The notes beneath the pieces were generated by a model. It saw nothing but the letters and a program-made list of their open reading frames with translations. It did no database searches and was not told the DNA's origin. From Pseudomonas rustica (GTDB taxonomy: Bacteria > Pseudomonadota > Gammaproteobacteria > Pseudomonadales > Pseudomonadaceae), in contig NZ_JAGYHF010000001.1 in the NCBI RefSeq assembly GCF_018336155.1, positions 558,001-622,000 on the forward strand: a stretch of 64,000 bases of DNA, read 5' to 3'. Positions within the stretch are counted from its first letter, which is position 1. Every line of letters begins with the position of its first letter. The position numbers were made by a program, and so were the translations under genes. Below, piece by piece: positions 29,828 to 40,159 of the stretch.

Positions 29828-29963
29828 GTTTACCCCCTAACGGCGATTGAATTCATCCAACAGGTGCAGACCCACTCTAGCAAGGCTGACCACACCTCGC
29901 AGCCTTGATTGGCCACAGACGCTGCGACAAATCGACCGACGCTGTGCCGCTGGCCGGGCTGAT

Positions 29964-29992
29964 TTGAGTAGCCGCAGGCTTTGCTGTTAAAT
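29964..29992 (+). promoter_or_regulatory. Candidate sigma-70 promoter of the membrane cold-shock gene
   Basis: TTGAGT, 17 bases, TTAAAT. It would give a 5' leader of about 140 bases that includes a CCCC/GGGG hairpin with a T-rich loop near 30010. The rest of the 313-base dps to cold-shock gap shows no gene. Confidence 0.4.
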
Positions 29993-30140
29993 AGGCAGTG
30001 TGTCGCCATGCCCCATTTTTCGGGGTGTTGCGCATAGGCTGATGCCGTGTACGTGTCCAACGCCTCTTATTTTTGTTCCGAAGCGAACCGTGCGCCTTCA
30101 GCTCTTCCTTGTGAGCCGTCATAAACGTGAGCCAATTAAA

Positions 30141-30743
30141 ATGTTGAAAATCGTCCACCTGCTAATGGGCGCAGCGGCTTTGCTGCTGTCGTTCATACCT
30201 AGCTTGAAATCCGAAGCCGTTCCCTACCTGCAACAACCCGATGCACTTTACCTGGCCTTTTTCGGCCTGCTGAACCTGATCATTGCCCCGGTGATTCCTT
30301 ACTGGAACAAAGGCCCGCGTCAGCATCTGCAAAACCTCGTCAGCGCGCTTCTGGTACTGACCGTTGTCCTGCAAACCCTGACCCTGATCGCGCCGATGCC
30401 TGTCATCGCCGGCCAGCCAGCCGTGCTGTTCACCCTGGTGATCGCTCTGGTTGCCGTGGTTCTGCACCTGGCCGTCAGCTTCTATCGTTCTTCACCTGCT
30501 GCCGCGCCAACCAGCTATGACATGACCAATCGTGATACCGGTACCGTCAAGTGGTTCAACACTTCCAAAGGCTTCGGCTTTATCTCCCGGGATTCCGGCG
30601 ATGATATTTTCGTGCACTTCCGTGCAATCCGTGGCGAAGGCCACCGCGTTCTGGTCGAAGGCCAGCGCGTCGAGTTCTCGGTGATGAACCGGGACAAAGG
30701 CCTGCAAGCCGAGGACGTGATTGCTGCTCTGCCGCGTCGCTGA
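30141..30743 (+). CDS. Membrane-anchored cold-shock domain protein
   Basis: A 200-residue protein with two parts. The first 120 residues have four hydrophobic segments (about 5-20, 33-53, 66-84 and 95-117) and predict an inner-membrane domain. After a Ser/Ala/Pro linker a complete cold-shock domain follows (about 130-197) with RNP1 KGFGFI and RNP2 IFVHFR. The first in-frame ATG with this N-terminus is 30141; the longer frame is unlikely. I recall PA0961 of P. aeruginosa as the equivalent. A role placing RNA at the membrane is inference. The ribosome-binding site is weak. Confidence 0.85.
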   Translation: MLKIVHLLMGAAALLLSFIPSLKSEAVPYLQQPDALYLAFFGLLNLIIAPVIPYWNKGPRQHLQNLVSALLVLTVVLQTLTLIAPMPVIAGQPAVLFTLVIALVAVVLHLAVSFYRSSPAAAPTSYDMTNRDTGTVKWFNTSKGFGFISRDSGDDIFVHFRAIRGEGHRVLVEGQRVEFSVMNRDKGLQAEDVIAALPRR

Positions 30744-30754
30744 TCCAAGGCAAT

Positions 30755-30792
30755 AAAAAACCGCGAGCAGCCTGGCTGTTCGCGGTTTTTTT
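30755..30792. terminator. Bidirectional intrinsic terminator
   Basis: AAAACCGCGAGCAG pairs with CTGTTCGCGGTTTT. A-runs and T-runs on both sides let it serve the cold-shock gene on the plus strand and slyX on the minus strand. Confidence 0.92.
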
Positions 30793-30809
30793 ATGCCTTC
30801 AGAAAAGCC

Positions 30810-31016
30810 TTAATAGTGCGGCGGTGGCGCCTCTTCTTCAAAAGACTCGAACTGCCCGACCATTTCTTCCTGACGCTTGAGCAGCGCCGCCATCTGCAGT
30901 TGCAGACGATCGACTACGCGCTGCTGCGCGACCAGCACGTCGTTCAACGCCTGAATGGTGTCGTCCTGAAACGCCAGACGGCTTTCCAGATCGGTAACGC
31001 GTTGTTCCAGGCTCAT
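30810..31016 (-). CDS. slyX: SlyX protein
   Basis: A 68-residue protein, almost wholly a coiled coil ([20 protein letters not shown]) with the C-terminal PPPHY tail typical of SlyX. First described beside slyD in E. coli; its function is unknown. It starts three bases after the HIT gene stop, so the two are one operon, as in P. aeruginosa. Confidence 0.92.
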   Translation of the reverse strand: MSLEQRVTDLESRLAFQDDTIQALNDVLVAQQRVVDRLQLQMAALLKRQEEMVGQFESFEEEAPPPHY

Positions 31017-31019
31017 GCT

Positions 31020-31445
31020 TCAGCCCTCCAGAAACGTGAAGTCTTCGGTCAACACCAGACGCAAGCGCTCGCGAATCGCGGCAACCTGCTCGGCACTGTA
31101 TGGCTTGGCCGGGTGTTTGCCCCAGACCGGCGCCGGCCAGGCGGCGTCATCGCGTTTGCGCACAATCACATGCATGTGCAACTGGCTGACAACATTACCC
31201 AGTGTTGCCACGTTCATTTTGTCCGCATCCAGCAAGTCCTTGAGCAACTCGGCCAGTGCGGTAGTTTCCAGCCACAACTGCTGCTGATCGGCGACATCCA
31301 ATTGAAACAACTCGCTGATATCGTCGCGACGAGGCACCAGGATGAACCATGGATAGTTGCTGTCGTTGGACAGCAACAGGCGGCAGAGCGGGAAGTCACC
31401 GATGGTCAGCGTGTCCTGTTGAAGTCGTGAATCTAAAGCAAACAC
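31020..31445 (-). CDS. HIT family hydrolase
   Basis: A 141-residue protein of the histidine triad family of nucleotide hydrolases or transferases. The catalytic triad is QLHMHVIVR, H-x-H-x. The usual HxHxHxx is reduced: the third position is Val-Ile, so the exact activity is uncertain. GTG 31445, eight bases after GGGAG, is chosen over the GTG at 31454, which overlaps that site. It is first in the HIT-slyX operon. Nothing in sequence reveals the substrate. Confidence 0.8.
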   Translation of the reverse strand: MFALDSRLQQDTLTIGDFPLCRLLLSNDSNYPWFILVPRRDDISELFQLDVADQQQLWLETTALAELLKDLLDADKMNVATLGNVVSQLHMHVIVRKRDDAAWPAPVWGKHPAKPYSAEQVAAIRERLRLVLTEDFTFLEG

Positions 31446-32342
31446 TGCGCGCACTCCCGGCTGATCGACATATTCAGCTTAGCGGCCAGCCCGATGGGCA
31501 GCGCACCAAGCGACAGACCGGAAGCATACCGCGAATACGCCAGTCTTCACGACAGCTGTGCCCTACGGCGCTTTCGCCGAACGCCCCGACATGTGACATT
31601 TATTGGCGCCCTGCACCAGCACGGAACCGAGAGGGATAACGAATACGCGTAAATGACTGAAAACCATTGAGGCGTTCTAGATTACCCACATGCCGGACTG
31701 TGTGATTACAGGACAGGGTGTAATTTTTTTTGCACCAAAACCGCACAGTGCGTCTACGCTCAGGCGTCGAAGCATCCGCCGAATACTCACTGGCGGGGTG
31801 AACCGGTAACGTTTTTGGCTGTCGCACGCGGCCGATGCCTTGGCAACACGATAGCCGGAATGGCGTCAAGCCCTTGTAGAAAGGGGCTTGGCGCCCCGTA
31901 TTTATAAGGTTTTTACAGGTAACACGCGCTGTTCAGAAAAATAACCGCACCGACATTGCGGTTTGTGCACGCTTGTTGCATTCGTACACATATGGACTAT
32001 AAGCGCACCACACGATGTGGATGCCTCAAGCCCAACAAAAACAGTGGCAGGGTTGCCCGATGGAGATTCAAGTGTTTTGCCAGGGACTCTTTTTTAGCGA
32101 TGCAAAAGGCTAGAAAAACAGCGAGAAAGTTGTAGACCCGATTGCATCGGTACTGTGAATTTGCGACCTCTACAAAGCCATCTGCGACAGCGTCGTAAAG
32201 AAGGTGAAACGTTAGATTCGCAAGTATCGCCAACATTGTCGGCGTGATATAAGTTTGCGCCGACACAAAAAGAAAGAGCCGCCCAGATAATAAAACAGGT
32301 GGGACGGCAGTACTCTTCTAAAAACCAAAGGAGCAAATCACG
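31446..32342 (+). promoter_or_regulatory. Long non-coding region before the oprD-type gene
   Basis: About 900 bases with no convincing gene. Weak antisense frames of 89 residues lack ribosome-binding sites. A candidate sigma-70 promoter, TTGCAT-N16-TATAAG, is at 31976-32003, which gives a 340-base leader. A stem CAAGCCC/GGGGCTTG at 31867-31891 is followed by a moderately T-rich part. The stretch could house sRNA or regulator sites for porin control; I cannot say more. Confidence 0.35.
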
Positions 32343-33668
32343 ATGCGCGTGATGAAGTGGAGCATGATCGCACTGGCTGTTGCAGCAGGCACCTCGCAGT
32401 TCGCAGTGGCGTCTTCTCAGGATGATTCCAAAGGTTTCTTCGGCGACCAGAGTCTGAAACTGAAGACTCGTATGGAATACATGAACCGTGACTTTAAAAA
32501 CGGTGCAGGCAACGGCTCTTCCGGTACTGCTGGCTATCGCCAGGACACCGGTGTCAGCCAACTGCTGACTTACGAGTCGGGCTTCACTCAAGGCACCATC
32601 GGCTTCGGTCTCGACGCCATGGCAATGGGTTCGGTCAAACTGGACGGCGGCTCGGGCCACCGCGGTAACGGCCTGTTCGCCAGCGACAGCGACGGCAACC
32701 CGGAAAAATCCCAGGGCAAAATCGGCGGCGCTGTTAAATTCCGTCTCTCCGACACCACCCTGAAATACGGCCAGCAATTTGTTGCCAGCCCAGTGTTCGC
32801 TACCGATGACAGCCGTCTGCTGCCAGAAGTCGCGACCGGTACCCTGATCACTTCCAAAGAGATCAAAGGTCTGGAACTGAGCGCAGGTCGCTTCACTTCC
32901 CTGAGCAAGCAAACCGGTATGGGCCGTGACAGCATCGGCGGTCTGCCTGATGAGAACGGTAACGGCGGCAAAGGCCTGACCAACATCAATATCTTTGGTG
33001 CCAGCTACGCCTTCACCGACAACTTCACCGGTGCACTGGCTGCTTCCGACGCTGATGACTACTTCAAGAAGTACTACATCAACCTGAACTACACCTTGCC
33101 GATCGACGACACTCAGTCGTTGAACTTCGACCTGAACGGTTACAAAACCAAGGGCGACAGCCGTGGTGACCTGGTCGACGCCATCGGTGACGGCACTCTG
33201 GGTGTGGACAACAACCTGTGGTCCCTGGCCGCTGCTTACAGCCTGGGCGCGCACAAGTTCACCGTTGCCTACCAGCAGTCGAGCGGCGACAACGCTTACT
33301 ACTATGGCGTTGACGGTAACAGCACAATCTTCGTAGCCAACTCCATCCAGATCTCCGACTTCGTGGGTCGCGAAGAGAAATCCTGGCAGGCTCGCTACGA
33401 CATCAACATGAAAGACTACGGCGTTCCTGGCCTGAGCTTCATGACCCGTTACGTGATGGGTGACAACATCGAGACCAACGGTCTGGGTGAAGGTAAAGAG
33501 AACGAGTGGAACGCCGAGTCCAAGTACGTTCTGCAAGAAGGTCCAGCCAAAGACCTGTCGTTCCGTCTGCGTTATGCCATGTACCGTTCGAACGGTGCTT
33601 ACAGCGGCTACTCGTCTGACAACAACGACGTGCGTCTGATCGTTGAGTACCCACTGAACATCCTCTAA
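32343..33668 (+). CDS. oprD: OprD family outer-membrane porin
   Basis: Eighteen-strand outer-membrane channel for basic amino acids or other small substrates. The 441-residue precursor starts with a signal peptide MRVMKWSMIALAVAAGTSQFAVA and then FFGDQSLKLKTRMEYMNRDF, the first strand typical of OprD. Alternating strand pattern and a final Y-x-I-L tail are present. The substrate preference among OccD and OccK subgroups cannot be assigned without a tree. AAGGAG precedes ATG. Its position after slyX/HIT matches oprD (PA0958) of P. aeruginosa, so OccD1-like is favoured. Confidence 0.9.
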   Translation: MRVMKWSMIALAVAAGTSQFAVASSQDDSKGFFGDQSLKLKTRMEYMNRDFKNGAGNGSSGTAGYRQDTGVSQLLTYESGFTQGTIGFGLDAMAMGSVKLDGGSGHRGNGLFASDSDGNPEKSQGKIGGAVKFRLSDTTLKYGQQFVASPVFATDDSRLLPEVATGTLITSKEIKGLELSAGRFTSLSKQTGMGRDSIGGLPDENGNGGKGLTNINIFGASYAFTDNFTGALAASDADDYFKKYYINLNYTLPIDDTQSLNFDLNGYKTKGDSRGDLVDAIGDGTLGVDNNLWSLAAAYSLGAHKFTVAYQQSSGDNAYYYGVDGNSTIFVANSIQISDFVGREEKSWQARYDINMKDYGVPGLSFMTRYVMGDNIETNGLGEGKENEWNAESKYVLQEGPAKDLSFRLRYAMYRSNGAYSGYSSDNNDVRLIVEYPLNIL

Positions 33669-33713
33669 TAGGGATGCACAGCTGAAGTACTGTAGAGCTC
33701 TGCTCTAAACAAG

Positions 33714-33747
33714 AACCGCTCACCTGATTCAGGTGGGCGGTTTTTTT
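33714..33747 (+). terminator. Intrinsic terminator of the oprD-type gene
   Basis: AACCGCTCACCTG pairs with CAGGTGGGCGGTT and is followed by seven T residues. Confidence 0.93.
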
Positions 33748-33822
33748 ATGCCTGGCTTAACTGCATTCGAATGACAAAGATTAGTCAGCTATCTATTAGC
33801 TGGCGAACTTTAATGGCGGCCA

Positions 33823-33860
33823 TAAAAAACCCAAGAGTGCGAACAGCTCTTGGGTCTTTA
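33823..33860 (-). terminator. Intrinsic terminator of the mscS-type gene
   Basis: ACCCAAGAG/CTCTTGGGT stem; on the minus strand six T residues follow directly. It lies 37 bases beyond the stop of the channel gene. Confidence 0.9.
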
Positions 33861-33896
33861 TTGATTAACTGACTGCAAAGCCAGGTATCAAGGTTG

Positions 33897-34739
33897 TTAC
33901 TGCGCCGCTGTTTCCTGAACTACGCGAATGGTTCGCTGCGGAAAAGGAATATCAATACCAGCGGTTTTTAAACGATCACGCGACTGCTCGTTAAACATGA
34001 ACATCACGTCCCAGTAGTCTGCAGTTTTAACCCACACACGCAGGGAAACGGTGATCGCGCTGTCACCCAGCGTCGAAATTACCGCCTGCGGCGCCGGGTC
34101 TTGCAGAATGCGTTCGTCGTTGGCCAGATCCAGCAGCACCTGACGGGCCTTTTGCAGATCGGCTTCGTAATCAACGCCCACATCGAACACAACCTTACGG
34201 GTCGGCTGACGATTGGTGTTGGTGATGATGCCGTTCGACAGGTTGCCGTTAGGCATGATGATGGTCTTGTTGTCGCCGGTACGCAGCACGGTGTGGAAGA
34301 TCTGGATGCTGTCGACAGTACCCGCCACGCCCTGCGCTTCGATCCAGTCACCGATACGGAACGGACGGAACAGCAGAATCAGCACGCCACCGGCGAAGTT
34401 CGCCAGGCTGCCCTGCAACGCCAGACCGATGGCCAGACCGGCAGCACCGATCGCCGCAACGAACGAGGTGGTTTCCACGCCGATCATCGACGCGACGCTG
34501 ACGATCAGCAGCACTTTGAGAATGATGTTGGCCAGGCTGCTGATAAAACCTTGCAATGCCAGGTCAGCATTGCGCAGAGCCAGCAGACCGCCGAGTTTTT
34601 GCGTGACCTTGTTGATCAGCCACCAGCCGATGGCCAGGGTAATCACTGCCAGCAGCACGCGGCTGCCGTATTCCATGATCATCGGGATCCACGCCTGGGA
34701 TGCCTTGACCAACTGGTCTACCTCAGCATTCAAATCCAT
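33897..34739 (-). CDS. mscS: Small-conductance mechanosensitive channel, MscS family
   Basis: Inner-membrane channel that opens on membrane stretch to release solutes in hypo-osmotic shock. The 280 residues match the short, E. coli-type MscS with three membrane helices. The pore-lining third helix is GAAGLAIGLALQGSLANFAGG, with the alternating small Gly/Ala residues of this family. A soluble beta domain with FRIGDWIEAQGVAGTVDSIQ follows. It stands alone, ended by an intrinsic terminator; upstream is a REPIN. Confidence 0.95.
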   Translation of the reverse strand: MDLNAEVDQLVKASQAWIPMIMEYGSRVLLAVITLAIGWWLINKVTQKLGGLLALRNADLALQGFISSLANIILKVLLIVSVASMIGVETTSFVAAIGAAGLAIGLALQGSLANFAGGVLILLFRPFRIGDWIEAQGVAGTVDSIQIFHTVLRTGDNKTIIMPNGNLSNGIITNTNRQPTRKVVFDVGVDYEADLQKARQVLLDLANDERILQDPAPQAVISTLGDSAITVSLRVWVKTADYWDVMFMFNEQSRDRLKTAGIDIPFPQRTIRVVQETAAQ

Positions 34740-34815
34740 CTTCTATCTCCTGATTTCCGGCCATTCGGCACGCGAAAGATAAGCGGCAGAAACCGCCGGG
34801 GGTATACAAAATCAA

Positions 34816-34904
34816 TGTGGGAGCGAGCTTGCTCGCGAAGGCGGTGTGTCAGTCAACTCAATGCTGAATGACATAGAGCTTTCGCGAGCAAGCTCGCTCC
34901 CACA
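34816..34904. repeat. REPIN-like inverted REP pair between yajQ and mscS
   Basis: TGTGGGAGCGAGCTTGCTCG arm and its complement, separated by a loop of about 40 bases. Same class as 6810, 10644, 25614 and 45929. Confidence 0.9.
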
Positions 34905-34920
34905 GGTCATCTGACCGGGC

Positions 34921-36464
<1,544 letters not shown>

Positions 36465-36509
36465 GCAGCGGCTACGCTGGCCACTTGTTCCTCTGCTGCG
36501 ATAAACCTG

Positions 36510-38546
36510 ATGCCATTGCGCCAGCGCCTCGAAAACCTGCCGGTCGGCCAGAAACTGCTGGCCGCTCTGCTGGTACTGTTGACCACTGTGTTGCTGGTCG
36601 CCAACCTGACCTTTATCAGCGCCGCCTACTACATTTCCCAGGAAAGCATGGCGCCGCAGGCGTTGCAGACCATCGGCCGACTGATCGCCAACCCGAGTCT
36701 GGTCAGCGAGTCCTTGCAATCACCGGAGAGCGCCGAGCGCCTGCTCAAGGAGCTCGACAGCTATTCGCCATTACGCGCCGCTGCCATCTATGACGGCAAA
36801 GGCGAACGCCTCGCGCAGGTGCAGCGCGGCGACAAACTGAAATTGCCGGAACGCTACCGGCACATCGAAGCCTGGCAACTCACCGAATTTCGCAGCAACC
36901 AGTTGATCACCCTGCCCCGCCCCGGCACCGCGCCCGGCCATCTGTTGCTGGTGGCGAGCAGCGAACTGCCGATGGCGTTCTACACCGGCACCCTGACCGC
37001 GAGTCTTGGGATTCTGATTTTCAGCGTGCTGTTGTGGCTGGTGATTGCCCGCCAGATCAAACGCCTGATCACCCGGCCGATCCATCAACTGGAAGAACTC
37101 TCGCGTCAGGTCACCCGCGAAGAGAACTACGCGCTGCGTGCCTCACGCGGCAACCACGACGAAATCGGCAGCCTCGCCGAAGCGTTCAACACCATGCTTT
37201 CGCGCATCGAAGCCCGCGAGCAGCAGCTCAAACGCGCCCGCGACGACTCGCAAGCCGCCTACGATCAGGCTCAAGGTCTGGCCGAGGAAACCCGCCACAC
37301 CAACCGCAAACTGGAACTGGAAGTTCAGGTACGCAGCAAAATCGAGAAGAAGCTCACCGGTTTCCAGAACTACCTCAACAGCATCATCGACTCGATGCCC
37401 TCGGCACTGATCGCCCTCGACGAACAGCTCTACGTCACCCAATGGAATCAGGAGGCCAGCGCCCTTTCCGGCACACGTCTGGACGAAGCGCTGAACCAGC
37501 CGATCTTCCTCGCCTTCGAACCATTGAAACCGTTTCTGCCGCAGCTCAAGCAAACCGTCGAACAACACACGGTGGCGAAAATCGAACGGGTGACGTGGTT
37601 CAAGGACGACGAGCCGAAGCATTACGCACTGACGTTTTATCCGCTGATGGGTGGCGCCGGACGTGGCGTGGTGATCCGCATCGATGACATCACCCAGCGT
37701 TTGTCGCTGGAAGAAATGATGGTGCAGTCGGAGAAGATGCTTTCGGTCGGTGGACTCGCGGCGGGCATGGCCCACGAGATCAATAACCCGCTGGGCGCGA
37801 TCCTGCACAACGTGCAAAACATCCGTCGACGCCTTTCAGCAGATCTGCCGAAGAACATCGAAACCGCCGAACAACTGGGCATCGAACTCGATACCGTCAA
37901 CCGTTACCTGCAAGGCCGCGAAGTGCCGAAACTCCTCGACGGCATTCAACAGGCCGGTGCGCGCGCGGCGAAAATCGTCACGCACATGCTCAGCTTCAGC
38001 CGTCGCAGCACTCGGGAAATGGCACCGTGCGACCTGCCGGCGCTGATCGATCAAGCGGTGGAAATCGCCGGCAACGACTTCGATCTGGCGATCGGTTTCG
38101 ACTTCAAGGGTCAAGCCATTGTGCGCCAGTTCGACCCGGCGCTCGGCCCGGTGCCCGGCACTGCCAACGAGCTGGAACAAGTACTGCTCAACCTGCTGAA
38201 AAACGCCGCACAAGCGATTCACCAGCGTGAAGATGACAGCGAGCCGGGGCGCATTATTCTGCGCACCAAACTCAATCCGCCGTGGGCCGAGATTCAGGTC
38301 GAGGACAACGGCATCGGCATGAGCGAGAGTGTGCGCAAACGCACCTTCGAGCCGTTCTTCACCACCAAGGAAATCGGTCAGGGCACCGGGCTTGGCTTGT
38401 CGGTGTCGTACTTCATCATCACCAACAATCACAAAGGCCAGATGGAAGTGCAGTCGGCGCCCGGTCAGGGCACATGCTTCACCCTGCGCCTGCCGCTGGC
38501 GCCACCACCGGCCATCGCGGCTGAAATTAATCAACTTCCGAGGTAA
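36510..38546 (+). CDS. Membrane sensor histidine kinase, orphan
   Basis: A 678-residue sensor. It has a first membrane helix (about 16-40), a periplasmic sensor of some 120 residues, a second helix (about 160-180), HAMP (about 180-235), a coiled coil and a PAS domain (about 283-395). The phosphoacceptor His422 is in AHEINNPLGAILHN, and the ATP-binding domain has N box NLLKNAAQAI and G boxes EDNGIGMSE and GQGTGLGLSVSYF. The kinase family resembles HPK4/NtrB-like types. No response regulator gene lies next to it, so the partner is unknown. It follows the reductase gene at 45 bases and precedes the adenosyltransferase gene by 3 bases. Confidence 0.9.
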   Translation: MPLRQRLENLPVGQKLLAALLVLLTTVLLVANLTFISAAYYISQESMAPQALQTIGRLIANPSLVSESLQSPESAERLLKELDSYSPLRAAAIYDGKGERLAQVQRGDKLKLPERYRHIEAWQLTEFRSNQLITLPRPGTAPGHLLLVASSELPMAFYTGTLTASLGILIFSVLLWLVIARQIKRLITRPIHQLEELSRQVTREENYALRASRGNHDEIGSLAEAFNTMLSRIEAREQQLKRARDDSQAAYDQAQGLAEETRHTNRKLELEVQVRSKIEKKLTGFQNYLNSIIDSMPSALIALDEQLYVTQWNQEASALSGTRLDEALNQPIFLAFEPLKPFLPQLKQTVEQHTVAKIERVTWFKDDEPKHYALTFYPLMGGAGRGVVIRIDDITQRLSLEEMMVQSEKMLSVGGLAAGMAHEINNPLGAILHNVQNIRRRLSADLPKNIETAEQLGIELDTVNRYLQGREVPKLLDGIQQAGARAAKIVTHMLSFSRRSTREMAPCDLPALIDQAVEIAGNDFDLAIGFDFKGQAIVRQFDPALGPVPGTANELEQVLLNLLKNAAQAIHQREDDSEPGRIILRTKLNPPWAEIQVEDNGIGMSESVRKRTFEPFFTTKEIGQGTGLGLSVSYFIITNNHKGQMEVQSAPGQGTCFTLRLPLAPPPAIAAEINQLPR

Positions 38547-38549
38547 CCC

Positions 38550-39134
38550 ATGGGCTTTCGCTTGTCGAAGATTTACACGCGCACCGGCGACAAAGGCGAA
38601 ACCGGCCTGGGCGACGGCCGCCGCGTACCGAAGGATCATCCGCGCATCGAAGCGATTGGTGAGGTCGATACGCTGAACAGTCAGGTCGGCGTGTTGCTGG
38701 CCGGGTTGCTTGCCGAGCGCGAGGCCACTCCGGGGCTGAATGAATTGATCGAGGTGTTGGCGCCTTGTCAGCATCGCTTGTTTGATTTGGGCGGCGAGTT
38801 GGCGATGCCGCAATATCAGGCGCTGAACGCGGCGGAAATCGAGCGTCTGGAAGCGGCGATCGACGTCTGGAATGAGGAGTTGGGGCCGCTGGAGAATTTC
38901 ATTCTGCCGGGTGGTTCGATGCTGATTGCGCAGGCGCATGTGTGCCGCAGCCTGGCGCGGAGTGCCGAGCGGCGCTGTCAGCATCTGAATGCGATCGAGC
39001 CTTTGGCCGGGGTTGGCCTGGCGTATATCAATCGGTTGTCGGATTTGTTGTTTGTGGCAGCGCGGCTGATTGCGCGGCGGCAGGGGATTGCGGAGATTCT
39101 TTGGCAGCCAGCCGCCAAACCTGCAGAGGTGTAG
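38550..39134 (+). CDS. Cob(I)alamin adenosyltransferase, PduO type
   Basis: Adds the 5'-deoxyadenosyl group of ATP to corrinoid cobalt to form adenosylcobalamin. The 194 residues start with the family signature KIYTRTGDKGETGLGDGRRV, then RIEAIGEVDTLNS with the trimer-forming and substrate residues. The C-terminal FILPGGSMLIAQAHVCRSLARSAER contributes the ATP-site arginines. The start is three bases after the histidine kinase stop, so both are co-transcribed; a functional tie is not obvious. No cobalamin pathway genes or riboswitch are nearby. Confidence 0.94.
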   Translation: MGFRLSKIYTRTGDKGETGLGDGRRVPKDHPRIEAIGEVDTLNSQVGVLLAGLLAEREATPGLNELIEVLAPCQHRLFDLGGELAMPQYQALNAAEIERLEAAIDVWNEELGPLENFILPGGSMLIAQAHVCRSLARSAERRCQHLNAIEPLAGVGLAYINRLSDLLFVAARLIARRQGIAEILWQPAAKPAEV

Positions 39135-39150
39135 CGTCTCAGCCGACGCC

Positions 39151-39202
39151 ATCGCTGGCAAGCCTTGCTCCTTGTAGGAGCAAGGCTTGCCCGCGAAGAG
39201 GC
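39151..39202. repeat. Partial REP hairpin after the adenosyltransferase gene
   Basis: GCTGGCAAGCCTTGCTCC and TGTAGGAGCAAGGCTTGCCC are imperfectly complementary and form a short hairpin. It sits between convergent genes. Confidence 0.7.
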
Positions 39203-39211
39203 CAGTAGCCT

Positions 39212-40159
39212 TTACAAAGGGTCAGGCCAGAACGCGCGAATCCCCGCCACACCCTGCGCCCCAACACCCCAAGCCTTCTCGCGCTCCGCCGGGCCAACCC
39301 CACCCAACAGAAAAACCGGTTTACTGAAGCCTTCGATCAACGCCGAAGCCTGCTCCCAACCCAACGGCTGCGCATCCGGATGCGTCAGCGTCGGCTGCAC
39401 CGGCGACAGCGTCACAAAATCCACGCCCATCTGCTCCGCCAACGCCAATTCCTCAGCGTTGTGGCACGACGCCGCCAGCCAGCGCTCAGCCGGCAACGGC
39501 CGCCCCGCCGCTGCGTATTTACGCAATTGCGCTGAAGTGATGTGCCAACCCGCCGACGGGAAATCACCGAGCCATTCAAATGGCCCTTTGATCATCAGTT
39601 GCGCCTTACCCGCACAGAGACCGGCCGCGTCCACCGCCAGATCGCGGTACTTCGGGTCGTAACCGTTCGGTGCGCGCAGCTGGATGAGCTTGATCCCGCC
39701 AGCAACCGCCTTCTGAATCCCGCGCAGCAAAGCCGGGGTTTCCAGATCTTCCGGGGTGATCAGGTATTCGCCCGGCAAACGCGCGGCTGCGACGATAGGC
39801 TGGTTGGCGGCCGGGAACTCGTAGTTCGGCAAATCTTTCGCGGTCACCCAGGCCAATGGCTGGCCTTCGGCACCGTGCGGTTCGCCGGTGAACGCCGAGA
39901 CTTCCCAGACATCCAGCAACACCTGCTTGTCCGGGTAATCGTGACGCACTTTGATCAGCGGTCGGGCGGCGCCAACGACGATGCCCAGTTCTTCTTTCAG
40001 CTCACGGGCCAGTGCGCTTTCGACGGTTTCGTCCGCCTCGACCTTGCCGCCGGGAAACTCCCACAGACCACCCTGATGCTGGGAGTCGGCGCGGCGGGCA
40101 ATGAGGATTTTGCCGCTGTCGTCACGGATGACGGCGGCGGCGACGTGTACACGTTTCAC
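39212..40159 (-). CDS. Nudix hydrolase fused to thiamine-phosphate-synthase-like domain
   Basis: A 315-residue protein. The N-terminal half is a MutT-type Nudix enzyme with the box GGKVEADETVESALARELKE then ELGI (about 38-60), like 8-oxo-dGTP diphosphatase. The C-terminal half (about 135-315) resembles ThiE/TenI TIM barrels, with IKLIQLRAPNG and the phosphate loop LLGGVGPAEREKAW. Such fusions are standard in Pseudomonas (mutT). GTG 40159 is the start, preceded by GGAGGA; it overlaps the GST stop by four bases. The catalytic status of the second half is uncertain: the family is best known as degenerate or for other roles. Confidence 0.87.
   Translation of the reverse strand: MKRVHVAAAVIRDDSGKILIARRADSQHQGGLWEFPGGKVEADETVESALARELKEELGIVVGAARPLIKVRHDYPDKQVLLDVWEVSAFTGEPHGAEGQPLAWVTAKDLPNYEFPAANQPIVAAARLPGEYLITPEDLETPALLRGIQKAVAGGIKLIQLRAPNGYDPKYRDLAVDAAGLCAGKAQLMIKGPFEWLGDFPSAGWHITSAQLRKYAAAGRPLPAERWLAASCHNAEELALAEQMGVDFVTLSPVQPTLTHPDAQPLGWEQASALIEGFSKPVFLLGGVGPAEREKAWGVGAQGVAGIRAFWPDPL

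Noticed and set aside
31720..31760. GCACCAAAACCGCACAGTGC as an NtrC-type site
   Set aside because: Only one half fits the NtrC consensus and no -24/-12 promoter follows.
31997..32266. Minus-strand 89-codon frame upstream of oprD
   Set aside because: No ribosome-binding site or recognisable protein pattern; composition resembles random sequence.
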